5,474 bases of DNA from a bacterium (GTDB taxonomy: Bacteria; Desulfobacterota; S145-22): NCBI GenBank assembly GCA_027073795.1, contig JALTEW010000458.1, forward strand, positions 1-5,474, written 5' to 3'. Each line of letters starts with the position of its first letter. Position 1 is the first letter of the stretch. The notes beneath the pieces are model-generated. The model was given only the letters and a program-made list of their open reading frames with translations, made no database searches and was not told where the DNA came from. The position numbers and the translations under genes were made by a program. This document shows positions 1 through 5,474 of the stretch, in pieces.

Positions 1-869
1 TGAATTGGCCGCATCCCATCCTGACGGATAGCGGGGGATATCAGGTTTTCAGCCTCAATGCGCTCCGCGAGATTACACCGGAAGGGGTCTGGTTCGTTTC
101 GCATCTCGATGGGTCCCGTCACTTCCTAACCCCATCCAAGGTGATAGAGATACAGGAAACTCTGGGTTCGGATATTATGATGCCGCTGGATGAATGTGTG
201 GCCTACCCCTCTACGCGGGGATATGTCCTTTCGTCTATGGAATTGACAACAAAGTGGGCGGAGGAATCGTTGCGGGCACGCACCCATCAAAACTGCGCCC
301 TTTTCGCCATCGTTCAGGGGGGAATGTATCAAGATTTGAGACAGCAGCACGCGCGGGAACTTTCACAATATCCCTTTGACGGGTTTGCCATCGGGGGCTT
401 GAGCGTGGGAGAGCCTAAGGGTCTGATGTGGGAAATGGTAGAGGCGGTGACTCCGTACCTTCCTGAGGGCCGCCCCCGTTATATGATGGGTGTAGGAAAG
501 CCTGAAGATATCCTGGAAGGAATCGGGCGGGGTATTGACATGTTCGATTGCGTGGTTCCCACCCGCAATGCCAGAAATGGGATGCTGTACACGTCCCGTG
601 GTCCCGTGATTATTAAAAACGCCCGTTATGCCACGGATACAGGCCCCTTGGATCCCGAGTGCACATGTTATACCTGTCAGAACTTCTCCCGTGCCTATCT
701 TCGTCACCTCTTTATGAGCCACGAGATCCTCTCCGCCTATCTGAACACACTCCACAACCTGCATTTTTACCTTTCCTTGACCCGTAATGCACGGCATGCT
801 ATTGACGAAGGGAATTTTGTGGTGTATAAGAAACAACTTATTAAGAAATGGGGTGAAACCGATTCCTGA
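1..869 (+). CDS. tgt: Queuine tRNA-ribosyltransferase (TGT), 3' part of gene
   Basis: TGT exchanges guanine at the wobble position (G34) of GUN-anticodon tRNAs for the queuosine precursor preQ1, in the cytoplasm. The reading frame is open from base 3 with no stop, so the gene begins before the window; 288 residues are visible. The family hallmark DSGGYQ (bases 27-44) holds the active-site Asp equivalent to Z. mobilis Asp102. The FDCVVPTRNARNG segment (543-581) carries the nucleophilic Asp (546-548). FAIVQGG and FAIGGLSVGEP are substrate-pocket motifs. A zinc site appears as CTCYTC (from base 660), with a later His in the HNLHFY segment. In E. coli the first Asp is near residue 89 and here it is the ninth visible residue, so roughly 80 N-terminal residues are missing. 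The C-terminus looks complete. yajC follows after 34 nt, a pairing common in bacteria. The gene looks intact; the identification is secure. Confidence 0.97.
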   Translation, partial: NWPHPILTDSGGYQVFSLNALREITPEGVWFVSHLDGSRHFLTPSKVIEIQETLGSDIMMPLDECVAYPSTRGYVLSSMELTTKWAEESLRARTHQNCALFAIVQGGMYQDLRQQHARELSQYPFDGFAIGGLSVGEPKGLMWEMVEAVTPYLPEGRPRYMMGVGKPEDILEGIGRGIDMFDCVVPTRNARNGMLYTSRGPVIIKNARYATDTGPLDPECTCYTCQNFSRAYLRHLFMSHEILSAYLNTLHNLHFYLSLTRNARHAIDEGNFVVYKKQLIKKWGETDS

Positions 870-903
870 TGTAAGATGTGTCAGGGAAATGAGGAGGTAG
901 AGA

Positions 904-1248
904 GTGATTGGTGTAGCATTTGCGATGGCAGGAAAGGGAGGAGGATCCGGCGGCGGCATGGGGGGTATGGGGGCCCTCGTTCCCTTGATTTTAATGTTTG
1001 TGATTTTCTATTTTTTGCTGATTCGCCCCCAGCAAAAACAGGCGAAGAAGCATAAGGAAACCCTGGCAAATCTCAAAAAGGGCGATTATGTCCTGACGAC
1101 CGGTGGGATTTACGGGCGTATTTTTGCAATTAACGGCCCGGTTATTACGCTGGAGATTGCGGATAAGGTCCGTGTTAAGCTCGCGAAGGGCCAGGTTGCG
1201 AGGCTGGCAACGCCGGGAGAGGCGCAACCACCCAAGATAGAATCATAG
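904..1248 (+). CDS. yajC: Preprotein translocase subunit YajC
   Basis: YajC is a small single-pass inner-membrane protein that associates with SecDF and SecYEG and supports Sec-dependent protein export. This 114-aa product has a glycine-rich N-terminus (about residues 10-23), one hydrophobic segment (about 24-40), then the family signature RPQQKQAKKHKE (41-52) and the cytoplasmic KKGDYVLTTGGIYGRI-type beta domain (58-73). The length is normal for the family. The start is GTG at 904, chosen because a very strong Shine-Dalgarno sequence (GAGGAGGT, 891-898) sits 5 nt upstream; the in-frame ATG at 925 has none. It lies 34 nt after tgt, probably in the same transcript. Oddly, secD and secF, the usual downstream partners, are absent, and rpsF follows instead. 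The glycine-rich start resembles deltaproteobacterial YajC proteins (inference from memory of the family). Confidence 0.96.
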   Translation: MIGVAFAMAGKGGGSGGGMGGMGALVPLILMFVIFYFLLIRPQQKQAKKHKETLANLKKGDYVLTTGGIYGRIFAINGPVITLEIADKVRVKLAKGQVARLATPGEAQPPKIES

Positions 1249-1250
1249 AA

Positions 1251-1309
1251 AAGGAAGAAGGCTTCCTTGCCCAATTCTGTCAGGGATGGGCTATAAATCC
1301 AAAAGGAGG
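1251..1309 (+). promoter_or_regulatory. Candidate regulatory leader of rpsF with alternative hairpins
   Basis: Seen directly: AAGGAAG (1251-1257) pairs perfectly with CTTCCTT (1262-1268) across a 4-nt loop. A second stem, GCCCA (1269-1273) with TGGGC (1287-1291), abuts it and can extend by TCT/GGA (1276-1278 with 1284-1286). The same CTTCCTT can instead pair with AAGGAGG (1303-1309), the rpsF Shine-Dalgarno, over 7 bp with one G-U wobble. The two pairings exclude each other, so the leader could hide or expose the ribosome binding site. Ribosomal protein leaders often mediate autoregulation, and an S6:S18-binding leader motif is known in many bacteria. I do not see the bulged CCG typical of that motif, so the regulatory role is inference only. 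Short purine/pyrimidine matches to a Shine-Dalgarno also arise by chance. Confidence 0.35.
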
Positions 1310-1314
1310 AATGC

Positions 1315-1755
1315 ATGAGGCTTTACGAAACGGTATTTATTCTCAAACCGGACCTTTCTGAAGAGGAAAATCAGAGCTGGATCCAGCGCATTATCCAGGT
1401 TATCGAGCAAAACAAAGGGGAGCTTATTCGCTTGGATGAATGGGGGAATACGGCACTTGCTTACAAGATCAGAAAATTCAATAAGGGTTACTACGTTTAT
1501 GCGGTATTTATGGCGAGTGATACCTGCGTCAGTGAGCTTGACCGGCATTTCAAAATGCTGGACCCTTTCCTGAGGCACATCATCGTCAAACTGGATGAAC
1601 GGGAACTGGAGAAACACAAACAGGCCCAGTTGGCCAAGGAAGCGGCCGTTAGGGAAGTACCTCCCCTGCAGGAGGTCTCCGAAGTGCCTGAGACACCCGT
1701 GACAAATGAATCCCCTGAATCAGAACCACAGCCTGCAGAGGAGGTCCTGTCATGA
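1315..1755 (+). CDS. rpsF: Small ribosomal subunit protein bS6
   Basis: bS6 binds 16S rRNA together with bS18 on the platform of the 30S subunit. The 146-aa product opens with MRLYETVFILKPDLSEEE, typical of the family, and carries the ferredoxin-like core to about residue 98, including WGNTALAYKIRKFNKGYY (43-60) and the LDPFLRHIIVKLDE region (82-95). After the core comes a tail of about 48 residues. Its first part (about 96-115) is charged and probably helical; the rest (116-146) is rich in Glu and Pro and probably disordered. Many bS6 proteins have acidic tails, but this one is on the long side and ends in VLS rather than in glutamates. The ATG at 1315 follows AGGAGGA (1304-1310) at 4 nt. 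Its stop overlaps the rpsR start (ATGA), indicating translational coupling and equimolar production of the bS6-bS18 pair. The position directly after yajC is unusual. Confidence 0.98.
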   Translation: MRLYETVFILKPDLSEEENQSWIQRIIQVIEQNKGELIRLDEWGNTALAYKIRKFNKGYYVYAVFMASDTCVSELDRHFKMLDPFLRHIIVKLDERELEKHKQAQLAKEAAVREVPPLQEVSEVPETPVTNESPESEPQPAEEVLS

Positions 1756-2003
1756 GTGCATACAATCGTAGAACACGGAAACCTTCCTATGGAAGGCGGA
1801 AGGTCTGTCGCTTTTGCGCGGATTCGAATCTAAAGATTGATTATAAAGACCCAAAACTTCTCCGTCATTTTATCACGGAAAGGGGGAAAATTATTCCAAG
1901 GAGAATCTCCGGAAATTGTGCAAAACATCAAAGGCAAATTACGCTTGCCATCAAACGGGCCCGTAACATCGCATTACTGCCCTACACAACTGCTGTCCGG
2001 TAA
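1752..2003 (+). CDS. rpsR: Small ribosomal subunit protein bS18
   Basis: bS18 forms a heterodimer with bS6 on the 30S platform and contacts 16S rRNA. The 83-aa product has a basic N-terminus and the family core, including KDPKLLRHFITERGKIIPRR (32-51), TGNC-like SGNCAKHQRQ (53-62) and IKRARNIALLPY (67-78). Four possible metal ligands are visible: Cys19 and Cys22 (CRFC) with Cys56 and His59 (CAKH). This suggests the zinc-binding (C+) form of bS18; the metal binding itself is inferred. The start ATG overlaps the rpsF stop by 4 nt and has its own Shine-Dalgarno, GAGGAGGT (1738-1745), 6 nt upstream inside the end of rpsF. A DUF2232 membrane protein gene starts 3 nt after its stop. The length is normal and there is no sign of damage. 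Confidence 0.98.
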   Translation: MSAYNRRTRKPSYGRRKVCRFCADSNLKIDYKDPKLLRHFITERGKIIPRRISGNCAKHQRQITLAIKRARNIALLPYTTAVR

Positions 2004-2006
2004 GAG

Positions 2007-3002
2007 ATGAGCAGGCCAGGTCTTTACCCGGACGGGAGGACCATGGGATGGATTGCGGCAGGGGGAAGCGCCTCTGCCCTCTTCTTTTTTTCTTCCATAT
2101 TCGTACCGCTGATTGGTTCACTTCTGGGTATCTTGGCTCCGATCCCACTTATTGTTTTATACCTGCGGAGGGGATGGACGAGCGGAGCGCTGGCTTCTCT
2201 AATAGCGGCTCTCTTTGTCGGAATTGCCCTCAAGCCGGTTGTGTCTCTTTACTTTCTGGTTCAGTTTGCCGTGCTGGGGTTGGTGGCATCCCACCTTGTT
2301 GAAAAAAGGGTATCTTTCGGTCTTGTCATGCTTGTTTCATCGATCGCAGTAGCCAGTGGATTTTTTCTGTTGATTGGAGTCCAAGCATCCTTTGCCCATC
2401 AGGGTTTCTTTGAAACCCTGAAAAGGCCCTTGCAGGAAAACATTCAGGCTGTTCTGAAATCTTATCCCGGTCTTTCAGGTACGGAGGCAGAGAAAACCGC
2501 GAAGATGTTCCAGAAGATGCTTTCGCTTCTGGTGGTCCTCATTCCAGCCTTAATCGTGATTGGAAGCTGGACTATCCTGGTGGTCAATCTCTATCTTATT
2601 GACCGATTTCATCTCCTCCCGGGCAGAGAGCTTTTGAAACCTTTTGCCTTAAATACCTGGAAAGCCCCCGACCCACTCATCTGGTTTGTCATTATTCCTG
2701 GATTTGCCGTCTTTCTTCTTCATGGGACCCTGCGGATTATTGGCCTCAATATCCTGATCGTTGTTCTAACCGTCTATTTTTTTCAGGGTCTCTGTGTCAT
2801 CAACTATTTTTTTTCCAGAAAGAATGTTCCACCTTTTGTAAAGCTGCTGTTTTATTTCATCCTGTTTGTGATACAAATCATGGCGATTATGGTAGTTATC
2901 ATGGGGCTGTTGGACATGTGGGTGGATTTCAGAAAGATTTCACATGAATCAGGCTCCTCCCCGCCTGAAGATGAAGTCCCCCCAGAAAAGGGTGGGGATT
3001 AG
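2007..3002 (+). CDS. DUF2232 (YybS-like) multi-pass membrane protein
   Basis: This is a predicted inner-membrane protein of unknown biochemical function, assigned to the DUF2232/YybS family from its hydrophobic pattern and its place immediately after rpsR. The 331-aa product shows eight or nine hydrophobic segments, roughly at residues 14-35, 36-54, 59-76, 79-97, 103-127, 171-197, 223-239, 244-268 and 277-304. A polar amphipathic stretch (about 130-170) separates the two halves, and a charged Pro/Glu-rich cytoplasmic-like tail (309-331) ends it. The segment GLLDMWVDFRK (300-310) resembles the conserved end of the family. ATG 2007, 3 nt after rpsR, has only a weak ribosome site. ATG 2043 (residue 13) is in frame, follows GGGAGGA (2034-2040) at a short 2-nt distance, and would begin right at the first hydrophobic segment, so the true start may be 2043. 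In many genomes rplI and then dnaB follow; here neither does. Confidence 0.85.
   Translation: MSRPGLYPDGRTMGWIAAGGSASALFFFSSIFVPLIGSLLGILAPIPLIVLYLRRGWTSGALASLIAALFVGIALKPVVSLYFLVQFAVLGLVASHLVEKRVSFGLVMLVSSIAVASGFFLLIGVQASFAHQGFFETLKRPLQENIQAVLKSYPGLSGTEAEKTAKMFQKMLSLLVVLIPALIVIGSWTILVVNLYLIDRFHLLPGRELLKPFALNTWKAPDPLIWFVIIPGFAVFLLHGTLRIIGLNILIVVLTVYFFQGLCVINYFFSRKNVPPFVKLLFYFILFVIQIMAIMVVIMGLLDMWVDFRKISHESGSSPPEDEVPPEKGGD
2949..2998 (+). other. Two GC-rich hairpins at the 3' end of the DUF2232 gene
   Basis: TCAGGC (2949-2954) pairs with GCCTGA (2963-2968) across an 8-nt loop. TCCCC (2977-2981) pairs with GGGGA (2994-2998), and can be extended by CC/GG past one bulged T around a 7-nt loop. 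The second stem ends next to the stop codon (3000-3002). Only a loosely T-rich stretch follows (to about 3030), with no tight U-run, so this may be a weak or factor-assisted transcript end or simply coding sequence. It is the best candidate for the 3' boundary of the + strand operon. Confidence 0.3.
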
Positions 3003-3114
3003 CCCATCTTTAACACCTTTTCCTCCATTTTGCGTTTCTTCAATGTTTTGAGCAAAAAAGTTTAACGGTTTCAATAGGGCGTGCTAAAAATCAGAATACA
3101 CTTGGCAACAAGCC
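3003..3114. other. Convergent intergenic gap with no gene seen
   Basis: This AT-rich 112-bp spacer lies between the convergent DUF2232 gene and atpD. I see no open frame of note, no tRNA, no repeat and no strong stem followed by a T-run on either strand. The only pairing downstream of atpD is a 4-bp CTTG/CAAG stem (3101-3112 region), too weak to call a terminator. It occupies the place where rplI is often found after a DUF2232 gene, but no remnant of a bL9 sequence is recognisable. Confidence 0.6.
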
Positions 3115-3735
3115 TCAATGCGCCTCTACTATTTCTTTTACCTTCATTAAACGTGAAAAATTGGAGCGTTCCATTTCACTGAGCTTCATCTCAATCGAGC
3201 GTATGGTTTCTTCAATATTAGGAATCAAGACATATTCCAGCGCGTTGACCCGACGCCTGGTCTTGACAATTTCATCGGCCAAAAGGTTCATCCACTTTTC
3301 TTTCTGTGCAAGGAAGATAAGTTTTTCCAATACCTTTTCAACTGCAAATAGGGAAATATCCAGTTCGCCGCTGGTATTCCCGAATCCATAGCAAATTACC
3401 TCACCTTCCACTGAAGGGGTAAAAACGGGGGCTTTCAGGTTCATAATCGTTTCAGACTGAACATCCACTTTCAGCTTTTTGCCAGGGACCGACAAGGCCT
3501 CCTCAAGGTCCTGAGGGTTCAAGGTGGCCGAAACAAAGAGAAAGCGGCTAAAAGCATCGGTTAATCCCTTTTCAACCTCTTTGCGAAGATCACGAATGTC
3601 CCGGATAAAGGCCAGAAACCGGCGCATCAGCTCATCCTGCTTGTCCTTCAGCAATTTGTGCCCTCGCCTGGCCATAGTTAGGCGTTTTTTCAGCCGCAAT
3701 AACTCCATCCGCGTGGGGTTTACATCCAACTTCAT
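3115..3735 (-). CDS. atpD: V/A-type ATP synthase subunit D (central stalk)
   Basis: Subunit D is the coiled-coil rotor shaft of V/A-type ATPases. It turns inside the A3B3 hexamer and couples ATP turnover to ion movement through the membrane ring. The 206-aa product has the family N-terminus VNPTRMELLRLKKRL (5-19) and RRGHKLLKDKQDELMRRF (23-40). A middle region (about 65-125) precedes a second long helix with RRVNALEYVLIPNIEETI (161-178) and KLSEMERSNFSRLMKVKE (184-201). The two helical ends form the antiparallel coiled coil. The length is normal. The ATG at 3735 is preceded by GAAGGTGGA (complement of 3742-3750), a Shine-Dalgarno with one mismatch. It starts 21 nt after atpB and is the last gene of this operon in the window; the next gene is convergent. 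No membrane subunit genes I or K follow it. Confidence 0.97.
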   Translation of the reverse strand: MKLDVNPTRMELLRLKKRLTMARRGHKLLKDKQDELMRRFLAFIRDIRDLRKEVEKGLTDAFSRFLFVSATLNPQDLEEALSVPGKKLKVDVQSETIMNLKAPVFTPSVEGEVICYGFGNTSGELDISLFAVEKVLEKLIFLAQKEKWMNLLADEIVKTRRRVNALEYVLIPNIEETIRSIEMKLSEMERSNFSRLMKVKEIVEAH

Positions 3736-3756
3736 TTCATATCCACCTTCACAGGT

Positions 3757-5157
3757 TTAAGCCGCTTTTTCCTCAGCCTCTTGCTTGAAGCGAGGGAGGT
3801 ATTTCTCCAGCCATTCCGGACGTATTCGCTTCAGTTCCGATTCCGGGAACACCTTCAAAAGCTCCCAACCCAGATCAAGCGTTTCTTCAATACTCCGATC
3901 CTCATACTCGCCCTGGGATACATACCTTTTCTCAAAGGTATCCGCAAACTCGAAGTAAAGCTTATCCAGATCCGTAAGGGCCGCTTCCCCCAGGATGACT
4001 GCCAGCTCCTGGGCCTCCTTCCCCCTCGCGTAGGCCGCGAATAACTGGTTGAAGGTATCTGCATGATCCTCCCGTGTTTTACCCACTCCAATCCCCTTAT
4101 CTTTCAAACGAGAGAGAGAAGGTAAAACATCGATGGGGGGGGAAATATTCTTTTTATGCAGGATCCGACTGAGAATAATCTGACCTTCCGTGATATATCC
4201 GGTAAGGTCCGGGATTGGATGGGTTTTGTCATCCTCTGGCATGGTCAGAACAGGTATCTGGGTTATGGAACCCTTTTTTCCCTTTATTTTTCCCGCCCTT
4301 TCATAAATGCTGGAGAGATCTGTGTAAAGATAACCAGGATACCCGCGCCGTCCCGGTATCTCCTTTCTGGCCGCTGATATTTCACGCAAGGCTTCACAAT
4401 AGTTTGTCATATCCGTCAAAATAATCAAAACGTGCATCTCCAGGTCAAACGCCAGATATTCCGCGGCCGTCAGTGCCATCCTGGGTGTCGCCACCCGCTC
4501 CAGCGCCGGGTCATTTGCAAGATTCAGAAAAAGGACCGCTCGGTCAATGGCCCCCGTTTTCCTGAATTCATCCACAAAAAAATTGGCTTCCTCAAAGGTA
4601 ATCCCCATTGCCGCAAAAACCACGGCAAATTTTTCCCCTTCACCTAAAACCTTTGCCTGGCGGGCTATCTGGGCGGCCAGCCGGTTATGTGGAAGACCCG
4701 AAGCAGAAAAGATGGGAAGTTTCTGCCCCCTTACGAGGGTGTTCAGACCGTCAATGGAAGAAATCCCTGTCTGAATAAACTCCTCGGGATAATCCCGCGC
4801 ATAGGGATTAATAGGATTCCCATTGATATCGAGTTTCTTGTCGGGAAGAATCTCTGGTCCATCATCAATGGGGCGTCCTAAGCCATCAAAAACACGCCCC
4901 AAAATATCGGGCGAAACCCCGAGCTCAATGCCCCGCCCAAGGAAGCGTACCTTGCATCGGTGAATATCTACACCGGTCGTTCCCTCAAACAACTGTATCA
5001 GTGCCTTATCGTGGTCCACCTCCAAAACCCGGCCCGTCCGCGTTTCCATGGAAGGCAACTGAACCTCAACAAGCTCCTCATACTTGGCACCTTCCACCTC
5101 TTCCACTAAAAGTAAAGGTCCCGAAATTTCTCGTATTGTTTGATATTCTTTAAGCAT
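3757..5157 (-). CDS. atpB: V/A-type ATP synthase subunit B (non-catalytic)
   Basis: Subunit B alternates with catalytic subunit A in the A3B3 head of V/A-type ATPases and completes the nucleotide site at the A-B interface. The 466-aa product has the usual length and all three regions: an N-terminal beta-barrel (about 1-75), the nucleotide-binding domain (about 76-360) and a C-terminal helical domain. Where a catalytic subunit would have a P-loop it has SASGLPHN (151-158), the degenerate form diagnostic of B. HPIPDLTGYITEGQI (313-327) is strongly conserved in the family. PPIDVLPSLS (340-349) fits the ATPase alpha/beta signature, and Arg350 right after it matches the arginine finger of Enterococcus hirae NtpB. 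The ATG at 5157 lies 2 nt after the subunit A stop, with GAAGGGGA about 7 nt upstream inside the end of atpA. It looks fully intact. An F-type alpha or beta subunit is excluded by the GLPHN motif and the neighbours. Confidence 0.98.
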   Translation of the reverse strand: MLKEYQTIREISGPLLLVEEVEGAKYEELVEVQLPSMETRTGRVLEVDHDKALIQLFEGTTGVDIHRCKVRFLGRGIELGVSPDILGRVFDGLGRPIDDGPEILPDKKLDINGNPINPYARDYPEEFIQTGISSIDGLNTLVRGQKLPIFSASGLPHNRLAAQIARQAKVLGEGEKFAVVFAAMGITFEEANFFVDEFRKTGAIDRAVLFLNLANDPALERVATPRMALTAAEYLAFDLEMHVLIILTDMTNYCEALREISAARKEIPGRRGYPGYLYTDLSSIYERAGKIKGKKGSITQIPVLTMPEDDKTHPIPDLTGYITEGQIILSRILHKKNISPPIDVLPSLSRLKDKGIGVGKTREDHADTFNQLFAAYARGKEAQELAVILGEAALTDLDKLYFEFADTFEKRYVSQGEYEDRSIEETLDLGWELLKVFPESELKRIRPEWLEKYLPRFKQEAEEKAA

Positions 5158-5159
5158 TT

Positions 5160-5474
5160 CTATTCCCCTTCGTCAAGAAGTTGCTGGAATTCCTGTTCAA
5201 TCTCGCGCTGAATTTCTTCCATCTTTTCCAGTGAACTCTCCTCCACATACCTTGCACGTGCAATACTTTCCCTGACCTTCATCTCCTGAATTTCTTTGAA
5301 AGAAATCCCCTTATGCAAAAGCTGCTCGTTTTTCTCGTGAAGAAACATAATCAAGCGAAGAAGTAAATAACATTTTTCCAGAGAGCAATATGTGTCAATT
5401 TCGTGAAAGGCGTTTTGGTGAAGAAAATCCTCTCTCAGGGAGCGTGAGGTTTCCAAAATCAAGCGGTCAGAGGG
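5160..5474 (-). CDS. atpA: V/A-type ATP synthase subunit A, C-terminal part
   Basis: This is the end of the catalytic, ATP-hydrolysing subunit; the gene starts beyond the right edge of the window. The frame is open from the last base (5474) to TAG at 5160-5162, giving 104 residues. The segment SDRLILETSRSLREDFL, then HQNAFHEIDTYCSLEK, is the characteristic helical C-terminal domain of V/A-type A subunits, as is the later VRESIARARYVEE. The P-loop and catalytic residues lie outside the window, so catalytic competence cannot be judged. Full-length members are about 580-600 aa, so over 80 percent is missing. A TTG codon at 5462 could be mistaken for the start of a 100-aa protein, but the homologous sequence continues upstream of it. 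It lies 2 nt before atpB, in the classic A-B-D order. Confidence 0.93.
   Translation of the reverse strand, partial: PSDRLILETSRSLREDFLHQNAFHEIDTYCSLEKCYLLLRLIMFLHEKNEQLLHKGISFKEIQEMKVRESIARARYVEESSLEKMEEIQREIEQEFQQLLDEGE

Noticed and set aside
363..959. 198-codon open frame on the - strand opposite tgt and the start of yajC
   Set aside because: It lies wholly across well-supported + strand genes with family motifs, has no recognisable motif of its own, and is a shadow of their codon usage.
925..1248. Alternative ATG start of yajC at 925
   Set aside because: No Shine-Dalgarno precedes it, while GTG 904 has GAGGAGGT at ideal distance.
1251..1268. Hairpin after yajC as an intrinsic terminator
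   Set aside because: The stem is AT-rich and no T-run follows; it fits a leader element better than a terminator.
1267..1297. Possible sigma70-type promoter before rpsF (TTGCCC and TATAAA, 19-nt spacing)
   Set aside because: The -35 match is poor, the spacing is long, and transcription would begin at about 1304, inside the Shine-Dalgarno, leaving almost no leader.
1291..1617. 108-codon open frame on the - strand opposite rpsF
   Set aside because: It is antisense to a clear bS6 gene and has no family resemblance or ribosome site of note.
3101..3112. Short CTTG/CAAG stem downstream of atpD as a terminator
   Set aside because: Only 4 bp with no immediate U-run on the - strand; expected by chance.
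3757..5157. F-type ATP synthase alpha or beta subunit
   Set aside because: The P-loop position reads SASGLPHN, the arginine-finger context matches V/A-type B, and the neighbours are V/A-type A and D.
1..5474. Mobile element, CRISPR array, tRNA or other accessory system
   Set aside because: No repeats, transposase or integrase motifs, terminal inverted repeats or RNA genes were seen; nearly all of the window is filled by conserved housekeeping genes.

Overview
This window carries ordinary housekeeping genes from what looks like a Gram-negative, anaerobic-type bacterium. The best guess is a deltaproteobacterial (Desulfobacterota) lineage. That guess rests on the neighbourhood: tgt with yajC, then rpsF-rpsR followed by a DUF2232 membrane protein, plus a bacterial V/A-type ATPase. 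It is inferred from gene content and order, not from any taxonomic marker.

Left half, + strand (1-3002): five closely spaced genes. They are the 3' part of tgt (queuine tRNA-ribosyltransferase; the N-terminus lies before base 1), yajC (Sec translocase accessory membrane protein), rpsF (ribosomal protein bS6), rpsR (bS18, overlapping rpsF by ATGA) and a multi-pass DUF2232 membrane protein starting 3 nt after rpsR. The theme is translation and membrane biogenesis. Two usual neighbours are missing: secD/secF do not follow yajC, and rplI (bL9) does not follow the DUF2232 gene.

A 112-bp convergent gap (3003-3114) separates this block from the right half. It holds no recognisable gene and no convincing intrinsic terminator.

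Right half, - strand (3115-5474): the distal end of a V/A-type ATPase operon, transcribed right to left as atpA (only the C-terminal 104 residues are in the window), atpB (complete, 466 aa) and atpD (complete, 206 aa). Together these form most of the soluble V1/A1 motor: catalytic A, nucleotide-binding non-catalytic B and the central-stalk rotor D. The membrane subunits I and K and the stalk subunits E, C and F are not in the window. With D last and nothing co-directional after it, the order fits the archaeal/Thermus-like arrangement (membrane genes first, then A-B-D) better than the spirochaete/chlamydial one (A-B-D-I-K).

I found no previously undescribed system. The observation most worth checking is the 66-nt rpsF leader. 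There one pyrimidine segment can pair either with an upstream purine segment or with the rpsF Shine-Dalgarno sequence, a possible translational switch for the rpsF-rpsR genes.
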